Positions 17,659 to 25,418 of a stretch of DNA of 64,000 bases are shown in pieces; within the stretch, counting starts at the first letter, position 1, and each line of letters opens with the position of its first letter. Source of the DNA: Nocardiopsis sp. NRRL B-16309 (GTDB lineage: Bacteria > Actinomycetota > Actinomycetes > Streptosporangiales > Streptosporangiaceae); assembly GCF_001279585.1 (NCBI RefSeq), contig NZ_LGEC01000137.1, forward strand, positions 62,001 through 126,000. The letters are read 5' to 3'. The notes beneath the pieces are model-generated. The model was not told the origin of the DNA and ran no database searches. It saw nothing but the letters and a program-made list of their open reading frames with translations. The position numbers and the translations under genes were made by a program.

Positions 17659-19275
17659 CTAGAAAAGGTGGCTGGGCGCGAACAGCCCCAGCACCATGGG
17701 CAGGACGACCACGTGCGGGCCGGGCGAGGCCAGAGCCGCCGCCAGGTCCCCGCGCAGCCGCTCGGGTGTGGTGAGCGTGGAGGGGACACCGAACGCCGCG
17801 GCCAGCGCGGGGAAGTCCGGGCGCGCCAGCTCCGTGTGGGCGGCCTCGCCGAACGCGTCCTCCATGTACGCGCGCAGGATGCCGTAGCCGCCGTCGTCGA
17901 CGACCAGCCACGTCACGTCCAGGTCGTGCTGGCGGGCGGTCGCCAGCTCCGCGATCGAGTACATGGCGCCGCCGTCGCCGGACACGGCCAGTACCGGACC
18001 CCCGCCGGCGGCCGCCGCGCCCAAGGCGGCGGGCAGCCCGTAGCCGAGCCCGCCCGCGCCCTGCGCGGAGAACATCCGGCCCCCGCGCGGATCCCACGCC
18101 GACCACGCCCAGTAGGCGAGCACCGTCATGTCCCAGAAGCTGGGCGCGTCGTCGGGCAGCGCCGCGCGCACGGCCGCCAGCACCTCCCGTTCGGCGGACA
18201 GGTCCTGGGCGTCCAGACGGGCGGCGACCGCGGACCTGACCCCGGCCACCTCCGCCGCCACGGCCGGGTCGGCCGGTCGGCGCGTGACCCGCTCGGCCAG
18301 CGCGGCCAGCGTCAGGGCGGCGTCGCCGTGCACGCCCAGCGCCGGGAGGTTGGACTCCAGCTTGCCCAGGTCGGCCTCGACCTGCACCACGCGGCCGCGC
18401 GGGGCGAGGGTGTGGTAGTTGCTGGACAGCTCGCCCAGCCCCGAACCGGCCACCAGGAGCACGTCGGCGTCGGCGAGGTAGTCCGTGGTGTGCCGGTCCT
18501 CCAGCCACGACCCCAGTGACAGCGGGTGCGTCCACGGGAAGGCGTCCTTGCCGCCGAAAGTGGTCGCCACCGGCGCCTGGAGGGCCTCGGCCAGCTCCAG
18601 CAGCGCGCCGTGGCCGCCCGCGCGGCTCACACCGCCGCCGGCGAGCACGACCGGGCGCCGCGCCCCGTCCAGCAGCCGGGCGGCCTCGGCCACGAGTTCG
18701 GCGCGCGGCTCCAGGGGCGCGGGGCTGCCGTCCACGTCCGCCACGGGCGGCACGGCGGTCGGCTCCAGCAGCACGTCCTGCGGGATCTCCACCAGCACCG
18801 GACCGGCCGGGGCCGCGGCGGCGGTCCGCCAGGCCGCGGCCAGCGCCGAGGGGATCTGCGAGGCGTGCCGCACCGTGCACACCGACTTGGTGACGCCCGC
18901 GAAGCTCGCCGACTGCTCGGGCAGCTCGTGCAGGAAGCCGCGGCGGGCCCCGCCCAGCCCGGCGCGCGGGACCTGGCTGCTGATCACCAGCACCGGGGCG
19001 CTGGAGGCCCGGGACTCCTGCAGGGAGGCCAGGGTGAGGAGCGCGCCGGGCCCGGTGGAGACCAGCAGCGGGGCCACGCGCCCGGTCCGGCGGGCGTGGC
19101 CGTCGGCGGCGAAGGCGGCGTTGTTCTCCACCCGGGCGGAGACGAACTCCAGCTCCGAGCGCCGCAGGGCGTCGAAGAGCCCCAGCGCGTGCTGGCCCGG
19201 GATGCCGAAGGCCACCCGGGCGCCCAGCGCCGTCAGGGTCTCGGTGACCAGGTCACCACCGGTGCGCGGTGCCAC
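17659..19275 (-). CDS. TPP-dependent acetolactate-synthase-like enzyme, possible 2-ketoarginine decarboxylase
   Basis: 538 residues. All three ThDP-enzyme domains are visible: the PYR domain with the proton-relay glutamate in ARVENNAAFAADG (residue ~48), a central Rossmann-like domain, and the PP domain with GDGGAMYSIAELATARQHDL. The metal-binding motif normally ends in Asn; here it reads VVDDGGYG, so Asp replaces the usual Asn. It lies four bases downstream of the ureohydrolase gene. Pseudomonas AruI, a 2-ketoarginine decarboxylase, is of this acetolactate-synthase-like type and is encoded with ureohydrolase and aldehyde dehydrogenase partners, so an AruI role is a reasonable inference. A true acetolactate synthase is less likely, as there is no regulatory subunit or ilv gene nearby. 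Confidence 0.78.
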   Translation of the reverse strand: MAPRTGGDLVTETLTALGARVAFGIPGQHALGLFDALRRSELEFVSARVENNAAFAADGHARRTGRVAPLLVSTGPGALLTLASLQESRASSAPVLVISSQVPRAGLGGARRGFLHELPEQSASFAGVTKSVCTVRHASQIPSALAAAWRTAAAAPAGPVLVEIPQDVLLEPTAVPPVADVDGSPAPLEPRAELVAEAARLLDGARRPVVLAGGGVSRAGGHGALLELAEALQAPVATTFGGKDAFPWTHPLSLGSWLEDRHTTDYLADADVLLVAGSGLGELSSNYHTLAPRGRVVQVEADLGKLESNLPALGVHGDAALTLAALAERVTRRPADPAVAAEVAGVRSAVAARLDAQDLSAEREVLAAVRAALPDDAPSFWDMTVLAYWAWSAWDPRGGRMFSAQGAGGLGYGLPAALGAAAAGGGPVLAVSGDGGAMYSIAELATARQHDLDVTWLVVDDGGYGILRAYMEDAFGEAAHTELARPDFPALAAAFGVPSTLTTPERLRGDLAAALASPGPHVVVLPMVLGLFAPSHLF

Positions 19276-19279
19276 GGAC

Positions 19280-20233
19280 TCAGTCCCCCAGGCCGTGGTT
19301 GAGCGCCAGCACGCTCACGAGGTCGTAGGCCACGTGCGAGGCCGCGGTGGCGGTGATCTGCGCGTGGTCGTAGGCCGGGGCGACCTCCACCACGTCCGCG
19401 CCCACGAGGTTGCAGGTCGAGAGGCCGCGCAGGATCTCCAACAGCTCGCGGCTGGTCAGGCCGCCCGCCTCCGGGGTGCCGGTGCCGGGGGCGTGGGCGG
19501 GGTCCAGGACGTCGATGTCCACGGACACGTACAGCGGGCGGCGGCCCACGCGCTGGCGCAGCGCGTCGGAGATCTCGTCCACGCCCTTGCGCATCACGTC
19601 GGCGGCGGTGACGATGCCGAAGCCGAAGCGCCGGTCGTCCTCCAGGTCGCGCTTGCCGTAGAGCGGGCCGCGGGTGCCCACGTGCGCGATCGCCTCGGTG
19701 TCGAGGATGCCCTCCTCGACGGCCCGTCGGAACGGGGTGCCGTGCGTGTAGGGCTCACCGAAGTAGGTGTCCCAGGTGTCCAGGTGGGCGTCGAAGTGGA
19801 CCATGGCGATGGGGCCGTGCTGACGGTGGAGCGAGCGCAGCAGGGGCAGCGCGATCGTGTGGTCGCCGCCCAGGGTGACGAGCTTGGTCCCGGCCCGCAC
19901 GAACTCCGAGGCCGCCTGGTCGACGGTCTCGACCGCGTCGCCGATGGAGAACGGGTTGACCGCGATGTCGCCGCCGTCGACCACCTGCGCGGAGGCGAAC
20001 GGGGACACGTCCAGGCCCGGGTGGTAGGGCCGCAGCAGGCGGCTCGCCTCACGGATGGCCGAGGGGCCGAACCGCGCCCCGGGCCGGTAGGACACACCGG
20101 TGTCGAAGGGCACGCCGACCACGGCGATGTCGGCCCTGTCGACCTGGTCGATGCGCGGCAGCCGCGCGTAGGTCGCCGGTCCGGCGAAGCGCGGCACGAG
20201 GCTGGAGTCGGTGGGTCCGATCGGTGCGTTCAT
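19280..20233 (-). CDS. Agmatinase / guanidinobutyrase-type ureohydrolase
   Basis: 317 residues from ATG 20233 with AGGAAG upstream. The binuclear manganese motifs of the arginase/agmatinase family are intact: GGDHTIALP (residue ~122), FDAHLDTWD (~146) and SVDIDVLDPAHAPGTGTPE (~231). Enzymes of this group split agmatine, guanidinobutyrate or guanidinopropionate to urea plus an amine. Being the first gene of a unit with a TPP decarboxylase-like enzyme and an aldehyde dehydrogenase, 4-guanidinobutyrate (GbuA-like) is the favoured substrate by inference. Divergent from a PucR-family regulator that probably controls it. Confidence 0.9.
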   Translation of the reverse strand: MNAPIGPTDSSLVPRFAGPATYARLPRIDQVDRADIAVVGVPFDTGVSYRPGARFGPSAIREASRLLRPYHPGLDVSPFASAQVVDGGDIAVNPFSIGDAVETVDQAASEFVRAGTKLVTLGGDHTIALPLLRSLHRQHGPIAMVHFDAHLDTWDTYFGEPYTHGTPFRRAVEEGILDTEAIAHVGTRGPLYGKRDLEDDRRFGFGIVTAADVMRKGVDEISDALRQRVGRRPLYVSVDIDVLDPAHAPGTGTPEAGGLTSRELLEILRGLSTCNLVGADVVEVAPAYDHAQITATAASHVAYDLVSVLALNHGLGD

Positions 20234-20521
20234 CGGTGTGCTTCCTGTCGGTGCGTCGGTGGACGTCGTCGTCGTGTGCGGATGCGGCCGGTGGGAGGCG
20301 GTCGTGCGGGGACGGTCCCCGGGGCGTGGACGGCGGTGCGGTCGGCGCAGGTCACGCGGGCTGCCGTCAGGTTAGGTACCGATTACACTCCTCTCCAGTG
20401 GACGAACCGCACCAGATCCGAAGCGGCTTTGGACGAACCATCCACAACGTGCGGTCCGCGCACCCGTGGACGCAACACCGGCGACACACGTCCGCGCCCC
20501 CGGCGCGGGGAAGGACCGCGC

Positions 20522-22390
20522 ATGGCCGACACCGCGCCCCGCGACGACGCCCACTCCGTGCCCCTGAGCACCGTGGTCGGCCGCCGCGACCTCGGCCTGG
20601 GCACCGTCGTGGCGGCGGGCGACCCCGGCATCGGCTGGGCGGTGGTCAGCGAGCTCGACGACCCGGCCGTCTACCTGCGCGGCGGCGAACTCCTGCTCAC
20701 CGCCGGCGTCAACCTCCCCGCCACGACGGCCGGGCTGCGCGCCTACGTCGCCTCGCTGGTCGGCGCGGGCGTGAGCGCCGTCGGTTTCGGCGTCACCCCC
20801 GTGCACGACACCGTCCCCGCGGGTCTGATCGAGCAGTGCCACCAGCAGGGCCTGCCCCTGGTGGAGGTCCCCAGGCCCACGCCGTTCACGGCCGTCAGCC
20901 AGGCCGTCGGCGAGGAGCTGGAGGAGCGCCGCCTGCGCGACCTGCGCCGCTTGGGCGAGGCCCACCAGGTGCTCGCCCGCGCGGTCTCCGACCCCGACCC
21001 GGTGGGGCGCGTGCTGCGCGTCCTGGCCGAGTCGCTCAACGGCTGGGCCGCCCTCGCCGCTCCCGAGGCCCTCCGCCGCACCCCGACTGCCCCCGCGGCC
21101 CTGTCCGACCTGTCCGACCTGCTCGGCAAGCTCTCCTCCGTGCGCGGCCCGCGCAGCGCCAAGGCCCGCTCCAGGGACGACGAGGTCTTCCTGCACACGG
21201 TGGGTACGCCGCCCGAGGACCACGGCGTGGTCCTGGTGGGCCGCCCCGAGCCGCTCGGCATCACCGACCGGGCGGTCCTGCGCACCGCCACCGCCCTGCT
21301 CGACCTGCTGGCCCGCACCTCGAACGAGGCCCCGCCCGTCCCGGGCCGCCTGCTCACCGGCCTGCTCCTCGACGGCGGCGTCACCAGCGCCACCGAACCC
21401 CTGCTGGCCGAGCTGGCCAACGCCCACCCGGCCGCGACCACGGACCCCCGGGGGTCTTCCGCGTCCGAGGGCTCACCGGTTCCCGCCGGGAGGCCGACGC
21501 CCTCCGGCACTCCGAGCGGTTCCCCCGGTGCCTCGGGTGCCTCGGGGACGGCTGGTGTCTCCGCAGCCCGTGGGTCCGTTGGGACCCCCGGCCTTCCGGG
21601 TGCCTCGGGTGCCTCCCGGGCCACTGGCACGGTCGGTCCGCAGGGCCCTGGGACCCCTGGCCATGCGACTCGATCCCCGGGCGACCTCCCCGGTGCCTCG
21701 GGTGCCTCGGGGACGCCTGGTGCCTCCGCAGCCCGTGGGTCCGCTGGGACCTCCGGTCTTCCGGGTGCCTCGGGGACGGCGGATGCCTCCGGGAGCGTGG
21801 CCTACCGGGTGCTGCACGCCAGTGCGCGGGCGGGGCGGCACACCGCACCCGCGGCCCTGCCCCTGGACACGTCGGTCCTGGAGTACAGCGGGGCCGCGGG
21901 GGAGGGGCGCCTGCGGGCGGTGCTCGCCGACCGGGGGGAGGACGCCCACCGGGACCAGTTGGACGAGCTGCGCCTGCACGGCTGGACCGGTGCGCTCAGT
22001 GCGCCGGTCCAGCCGTGCGGCCTGGCCGGGGCCGACCGCCAGGCGGCCGCCCTCCTGGTCCGCGCCCGCGCCTGCGGCGCGCCGCTGCTGTGGGACACCG
22101 GGACCGACCCCTTCGACACCCTCCTGGACCCGGAGGGCGTCGACGACCTGACGCGCCGCGTGCTCGGGCCGCTGGCGGCAGACACGGACTCCGCGCGCAC
22201 CCTGCGCCACACCCTGTACGTGTGGCTCACCCGTCACGGCAACTGGGACCGGGCCGCCGCCGACCTGGGCACGCACCGCAACAGCGTCCGCTACCGGATC
22301 AGCCGGATCGAACGCGACCTGGGCGTGGACCTGTCCGACGCCGAACAGCGCATGCGCCTGTGGTTCGCCCTCTCCCGGCGACGTCCGTGA
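20522..22390 (+). CDS. PucR/CdaR-family regulator with a collagen-like insert
   Basis: 622 residues from ATG 20522. Residues ~10-140 are a PucR N-terminal (purine-catabolism-regulator-like) domain: LSTVVGRRDLGLGTVVAAG and YLRGGELLLTAGVNLP. The C-terminus carries the PucR HTH: LRHTLYVWLTRHGNWDRAAADLGTHRNSVRYRISRIERDLGVDL. Between residues ~315 and 425 the fold is interrupted by a low-complexity Gly-Ala-Ser-Pro stretch with GASGASGT and GLPGASGA units. It is encoded by an imperfect ~90-bp DNA duplication. Divergent from the ureohydrolase operon across 288 bp, so it is the likely regulator of that operon. Confidence 0.85.
   Translation: MADTAPRDDAHSVPLSTVVGRRDLGLGTVVAAGDPGIGWAVVSELDDPAVYLRGGELLLTAGVNLPATTAGLRAYVASLVGAGVSAVGFGVTPVHDTVPAGLIEQCHQQGLPLVEVPRPTPFTAVSQAVGEELEERRLRDLRRLGEAHQVLARAVSDPDPVGRVLRVLAESLNGWAALAAPEALRRTPTAPAALSDLSDLLGKLSSVRGPRSAKARSRDDEVFLHTVGTPPEDHGVVLVGRPEPLGITDRAVLRTATALLDLLARTSNEAPPVPGRLLTGLLLDGGVTSATEPLLAELANAHPAATTDPRGSSASEGSPVPAGRPTPSGTPSGSPGASGASGTAGVSAARGSVGTPGLPGASGASRATGTVGPQGPGTPGHATRSPGDLPGASGASGTPGASAARGSAGTSGLPGASGTADASGSVAYRVLHASARAGRHTAPAALPLDTSVLEYSGAAGEGRLRAVLADRGEDAHRDQLDELRLHGWTGALSAPVQPCGLAGADRQAAALLVRARACGAPLLWDTGTDPFDTLLDPEGVDDLTRRVLGPLAADTDSARTLRHTLYVWLTRHGNWDRAAADLGTHRNSVRYRISRIERDLGVDLSDAEQRMRLWFALSRRRP
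21523..21776 (+). repeat. Imperfect ~90-bp duplication encoding collagen-like insert
   Basis: A segment starting at 21523 (CCCCGGTGCCTCGGGTGCCT and following) recurs at 21688, 165 bp later, with only scattered substitutions over ~88 bp. Shorter GGTGCCTCGGG units repeat inside and between the copies. The reading frame of the PucR gene is kept throughout. Confidence 0.8.
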
Positions 22391-22639
22391 GGGTGTCCGT
22401 GCCCCGTCCGTGCCCAGTCCGTGGCCGGATCCGGCCACGGACTGGGGCGCGTGTGCCCGATGCCCGATCCTGGTGGATCCGGCCGGAGGCCCCCAGCCCT
22501 CGGGCAGAACCTCGCACCAGGACGCAAAGGCGTCACTCGGCACGTGCGCCGCACACGTTTCTGTCGATTCCACCGTCTCGGGCGAGGCCGAAGGACGAAA
22601 CTGGGGATCGCCGTAGCCACGTCGATGTCAGGGGGCCAC

Positions 22640-23959
22640 ATGTCGTTTCCTCCGTTGGACACGGCCCTTCCCGCGGGGGTCGACGCGCGTGAACACGCGC
22701 GCCTGTTGCGCAAGGTGCACGAAGCCTCGCTCTGCGGGCGTCCGGCGCCGGTCCGGCTGCGCCCGGTCATCGAGGACTCCTGGCAGCGCATGCGCCGGTT
22801 CGGGATCGATCCGGACGGCGCTCCGCCGCCGCGCGTCACCCGCCTGGACGAGCTCCAGGCGTACCGGTCCAGCTCACCCATCGCCGAGGTGCTGCCGCTG
22901 ATCCGCCGGTCCCTGGTCTCGGTGGCCGACGAGGCCGACCACATCATGCTGGTCACCGACGCCGCCGGCCAGATCCTGTGGCGCGACGGCTCGCACCGCA
23001 TGAGGTCGGCCGGCGACCGGGTCGGGCTCGTGGAGGGGGCGTTCTGGAACGAGGGCAGCACCGGGACCAACGCCATCGGTACCGCTCTGGTGGTGGGGCG
23101 CCCGGTCCAGGTCTACTCGGCCGAGCACTTCGTCCGCCAGCTGCACACCCTGACCTGCGCCTGCGCCCCCATCCACGACCCCCGGGACGGCCGCCTGCTC
23201 GGGGCCATCGACGTCACGGGCCCGGTGAACACCATCCATCCCTCGACGCTCGCGCTGGTGCACGCCGTGGCCCAGTTGGCCGAGGCGCACCTGCAGAGCA
23301 TCCACCACACCCACCTGGAGCGGCTGCGGGCGGTGGCCGCGCCCCTGCTGGCCGGACTGGGCGGGCGCGCGATGGTGGTGGACGAGGCCGGGTGGACGGC
23401 CGCCGTGGTGAACATGGAGCCGGTGCGCCGGGTGCTCCTGCCCACGCCGCGCGACACTGGGACTGCCTGGCTCCCCGCGCTGGGGGAGTGCTCCCTGGAG
23501 CCGTTGCCCGGCGGGTGGCTGGTACGGCCGCTGCACGTGGAGGGCGACACGCCCTCCACGATCACCCTGGACCTGGCGGGCGGCAGCCCGTCGGTCTCGG
23601 TGGCCGGGCCGAGCGGGCAGTGGTCCCACCGCCTGACGCCCCGCCACGCCGAACTCCTGCTGCTGTTAGCCGTGCACCGGGAGGGGCGCACGGGCGTGCA
23701 GCTGTCGCAGGACGTGTTCGGGGACGGCGGCCACGTGGTGACCGTGCGCGCCGAGCTCTCGCGGGTGCGCCGGCACCTGGGCGGGATCATCGAGAGCCGC
23801 CCCTACCGGTTCGTGGAGGACGTCCGGGTGCGGGTGAGCTATCCGGACAGCCGCGCCGACCTGTTGCCGGGGTCCGAGGCCCCCGGGGTCCGCCGACTGC
23901 GGAACGCGGTGCCGGAGGGGACCACGGCGGTCGCTCTTGGCGACGGAGTCGCAACCTAG
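22640..23959 (+). CDS. GAF-domain regulator, AcoR-like N-terminus without AAA+ domain
   Basis: 439 residues from ATG 22640, chosen because AGGGGG lies 6 bases upstream; an in-frame ATG at 22625 has no ribosome site. Residues ~25-220 match the sensor part of AcoR-type activators: RPVIEDSWQRMRRFGIDPDG, then a GAF domain with GAFWNEGSTGTNAIGTAL and AEHFVRQLHTLTCACAPIHDP. Where AcoR proteins carry a sigma-54-interacting AAA+ domain and Fis HTH, this protein has a short linker and a winged-helix-like end (LTPRHAELLLLLAVHREGRTGVQLSQDVFG). This is a common actinobacterial design for housekeeping RNA polymerase. Targets are unknown; no AcoR-type dehydrogenase operon is adjacent. Confidence 0.8.
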   Translation: MSFPPLDTALPAGVDAREHARLLRKVHEASLCGRPAPVRLRPVIEDSWQRMRRFGIDPDGAPPPRVTRLDELQAYRSSSPIAEVLPLIRRSLVSVADEADHIMLVTDAAGQILWRDGSHRMRSAGDRVGLVEGAFWNEGSTGTNAIGTALVVGRPVQVYSAEHFVRQLHTLTCACAPIHDPRDGRLLGAIDVTGPVNTIHPSTLALVHAVAQLAEAHLQSIHHTHLERLRAVAAPLLAGLGGRAMVVDEAGWTAAVVNMEPVRRVLLPTPRDTGTAWLPALGECSLEPLPGGWLVRPLHVEGDTPSTITLDLAGGSPSVSVAGPSGQWSHRLTPRHAELLLLLAVHREGRTGVQLSQDVFGDGGHVVTVRAELSRVRRHLGGIIESRPYRFVEDVRVRVSYPDSRADLLPGSEAPGVRRLRNAVPEGTTAVALGDGVAT

Positions 23960-24183
23960 TGCAACCATTGCTGTGACGGCAGGGACTGGTGTTGTCTGTA
24001 CCCACGCGGCCCGGAGTTGGGGCGGTCGTCGGGTTGAGCAGGGGGAACGACGGTCGCGACCCGGTGTCGGAAGCACGTCCACAGCCTTCGAGCCTTGAGG
24101 GGGGCCTTCGAGGGAGGGGCGGACGAGCCCACGGGCCGCAGGTGATCCGGAGGGGTCGGGGGAGTCCCCGGGTCACCGTGTCG

Positions 24184-24223
24184 GCGGTGCGCCCTGGAGT
24201 GAGGTCGCCTCCGGGCGCACCGC
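24184..24223. terminator. Hairpin terminator, 11-bp perfect stem
   Basis: GCGGTGCGCCC (24184-24194) pairs with GGGCGCACCGC (24213-24223) around an 18-base loop, between the convergent GAF-regulator and lipoprotein genes. Confidence 0.6.
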
Positions 24224-24230
24224 CGCCCAG

Positions 24231-24270
24231 CCGGTGCCGGGCGCGCGAGAGGGGACGCGCCCGGTACCGG
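24231..24270 (-). terminator. Hairpin terminator after the lipoprotein gene
   Basis: CCGGTGCCGGGCGCG (24231-24245) pairs with CGCGCCCGGTACCGG (24256-24270) with one mismatch and a 10-base loop. It begins three bases beyond the stop codon of the minus-strand lipoprotein gene. Confidence 0.7.
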
Positions 24271-24272
24271 TG

Positions 24273-24944
24273 CTACTCCGACACCTCGGGCGTCGCGGCG
24301 CCGGGCCCACCGCCCGCGCCCCCGCCGTCGCCGTCTTCGGCGGCTTCCGCGTCCCGCGCGCCGCCGTCGGCCGCCTCGGGCGCGCACTGGAAGCAGTCCA
24401 GCGCGAAGACCCGCTCACCGGCCACGCTGCCGGTGAACTCCCCGGGCAGGCTGTCGTCACCGGCCCCGCGCGCGGCCAGGGCGGCGCGGGCCAGCCGGCC
24501 CTCGAAGGCCACCTCCTCGCCCTCACCGGTGACCCCCGTGCAGTAGACCGCCAGCCCGCCGCGGTCCGGCGGGCTGGCCTGCCCGGTGGCCCCGGCCCCC
24601 TCGGAGCCGTCGGCCCCGTCTGAGCCCGCGGTCTCCCCGGAGCCGTCGGCCTCCTCGGTGCCGTCGCCCGCCGGACCCGAGCCCTCGGGGTCGGCCGAGG
24701 GCTCGGCCGGTGCCTCGTTGGTGCAGGACAGGCCGCCGTCCAGGGCGTGGCCGCCGCGCGCGAAGGCGCGTTCGGCGCCCGGTCGCAGGACCGACACCGA
24801 CAGGGCGTCGGCGGCCGCCTCCAGTTCCAGTCGTTCGGGGTCGGCCTCCCCGTCGCCGTCGTCGAGCGCGCAGGAGGTCGTGAGCACGCAGGCCAGCAGC
24901 AGGCCCGAGAGCGGCGCGAGGACGGTGGTCGAGCGGACTCCCAT
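24273..24944 (-). CDS. Hypothetical secreted lipoprotein
   Basis: 223 residues from ATG 24944, with GGAGGGGG upstream. The N-terminus is a lipoprotein signal, VLAPLSGLLLACVLTTSC, with the modified cysteine at residue ~25. The mature part has two small conserved-looking blocks, LSVSVLRPGAERAFARGGHALDGGLSC and a later segment with AVYCTGVTGEGEEVAFEG, separated by an acidic Gly/Ser/Glu linker. A further pair of cysteines occurs in LDCFQCAP. The C-terminus is again Gly/Ala/Asp-rich. Cysteines suggest disulfides outside the membrane. I do not recognise the family. Confidence 0.75.
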   Translation of the reverse strand: MGVRSTTVLAPLSGLLLACVLTTSCALDDGDGEADPERLELEAAADALSVSVLRPGAERAFARGGHALDGGLSCTNEAPAEPSADPEGSGPAGDGTEEADGSGETAGSDGADGSEGAGATGQASPPDRGGLAVYCTGVTGEGEEVAFEGRLARAALAARGAGDDSLPGEFTGSVAGERVFALDCFQCAPEAADGGARDAEAAEDGDGGGAGGGPGAATPEVSE

Positions 24945-25418
24945 GGTTCCCCCTCCAGGTGCGGGATCCGGTGTCGGGTGTCACTGCGTGCGCACCCGAA
25001 GTGACCAATGTCGCTGATGGGCTGCTTGCGGTCTATGTCCGACTCGGGTGGAAAGAGTGAAGAGTCCGCCATGTTCTGGCAATCCGGGGTGTGAGACCCC
25101 CACCGGAGCGGGGATCCAGGCGGCAGGGCCCGCCACCGGGCGGGTCCACCGGAAGCGGATCGCCGGTGCGGTGCGGGCCCGGATCGGGCCTGGCCCCGGG
25201 GCCGACACCGCTCGTGGGCTACACTCTGGACATTTACCGAACCGTGTTCATCCACGGCTCGCACAACCCGAACCCCACAGGGCCACCACGCGGCTCCACC
25301 GCGTCACCGGCACCCTGTGAACCACCGGGCCGCGGCAGGCGTCGAACTCCAGACCAACGATGGTCGGGGCCGGCTCCCGGGCGGCCCCGCTATTTCCGTC
25401 CTTCTTCGGAGGTGGATC
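24945..25418. other. 474-bp divergent promoter region
   Basis: It separates the lipoprotein gene (minus) from the aminotransferase gene (plus). It is less GC-extreme around 25020-25080 and 25215-25260. A TACACT hexamer at 25220-25225 is a possible -10 element for the aminotransferase; no confident -35 is seen. Short frames lack ribosome sites and are dismissed. Confidence 0.45.

Larger units (their letters stand above)
23960..24272. other. Convergent 313-bp non-coding interval with two hairpins
   Basis: No credible gene. It contains two strong hairpins near its right end, listed separately. The left part (23960-24180) shows no structure I can name. Confidence 0.6.

Noticed and set aside
20365..20385. 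Iron box in the divergent region before the PucR gene (AGGTTAGGTACCG)
   Set aside because: Only part of one half-site matches and neighbouring genes have no iron role.
18485..20521. Upstream extension of the PucR frame across the ureohydrolase operon
   Set aside because: It is the antisense of real genes with complete motifs; the frame is open only because of GC bias.
22538..22553. CGGCACG-TGCG-CCGCA as a sigma-54 promoter before the GAF regulator
   Set aside because: Three mismatches, including both T positions of the -12 element; in DNA this GC-rich such matches are expected by chance.
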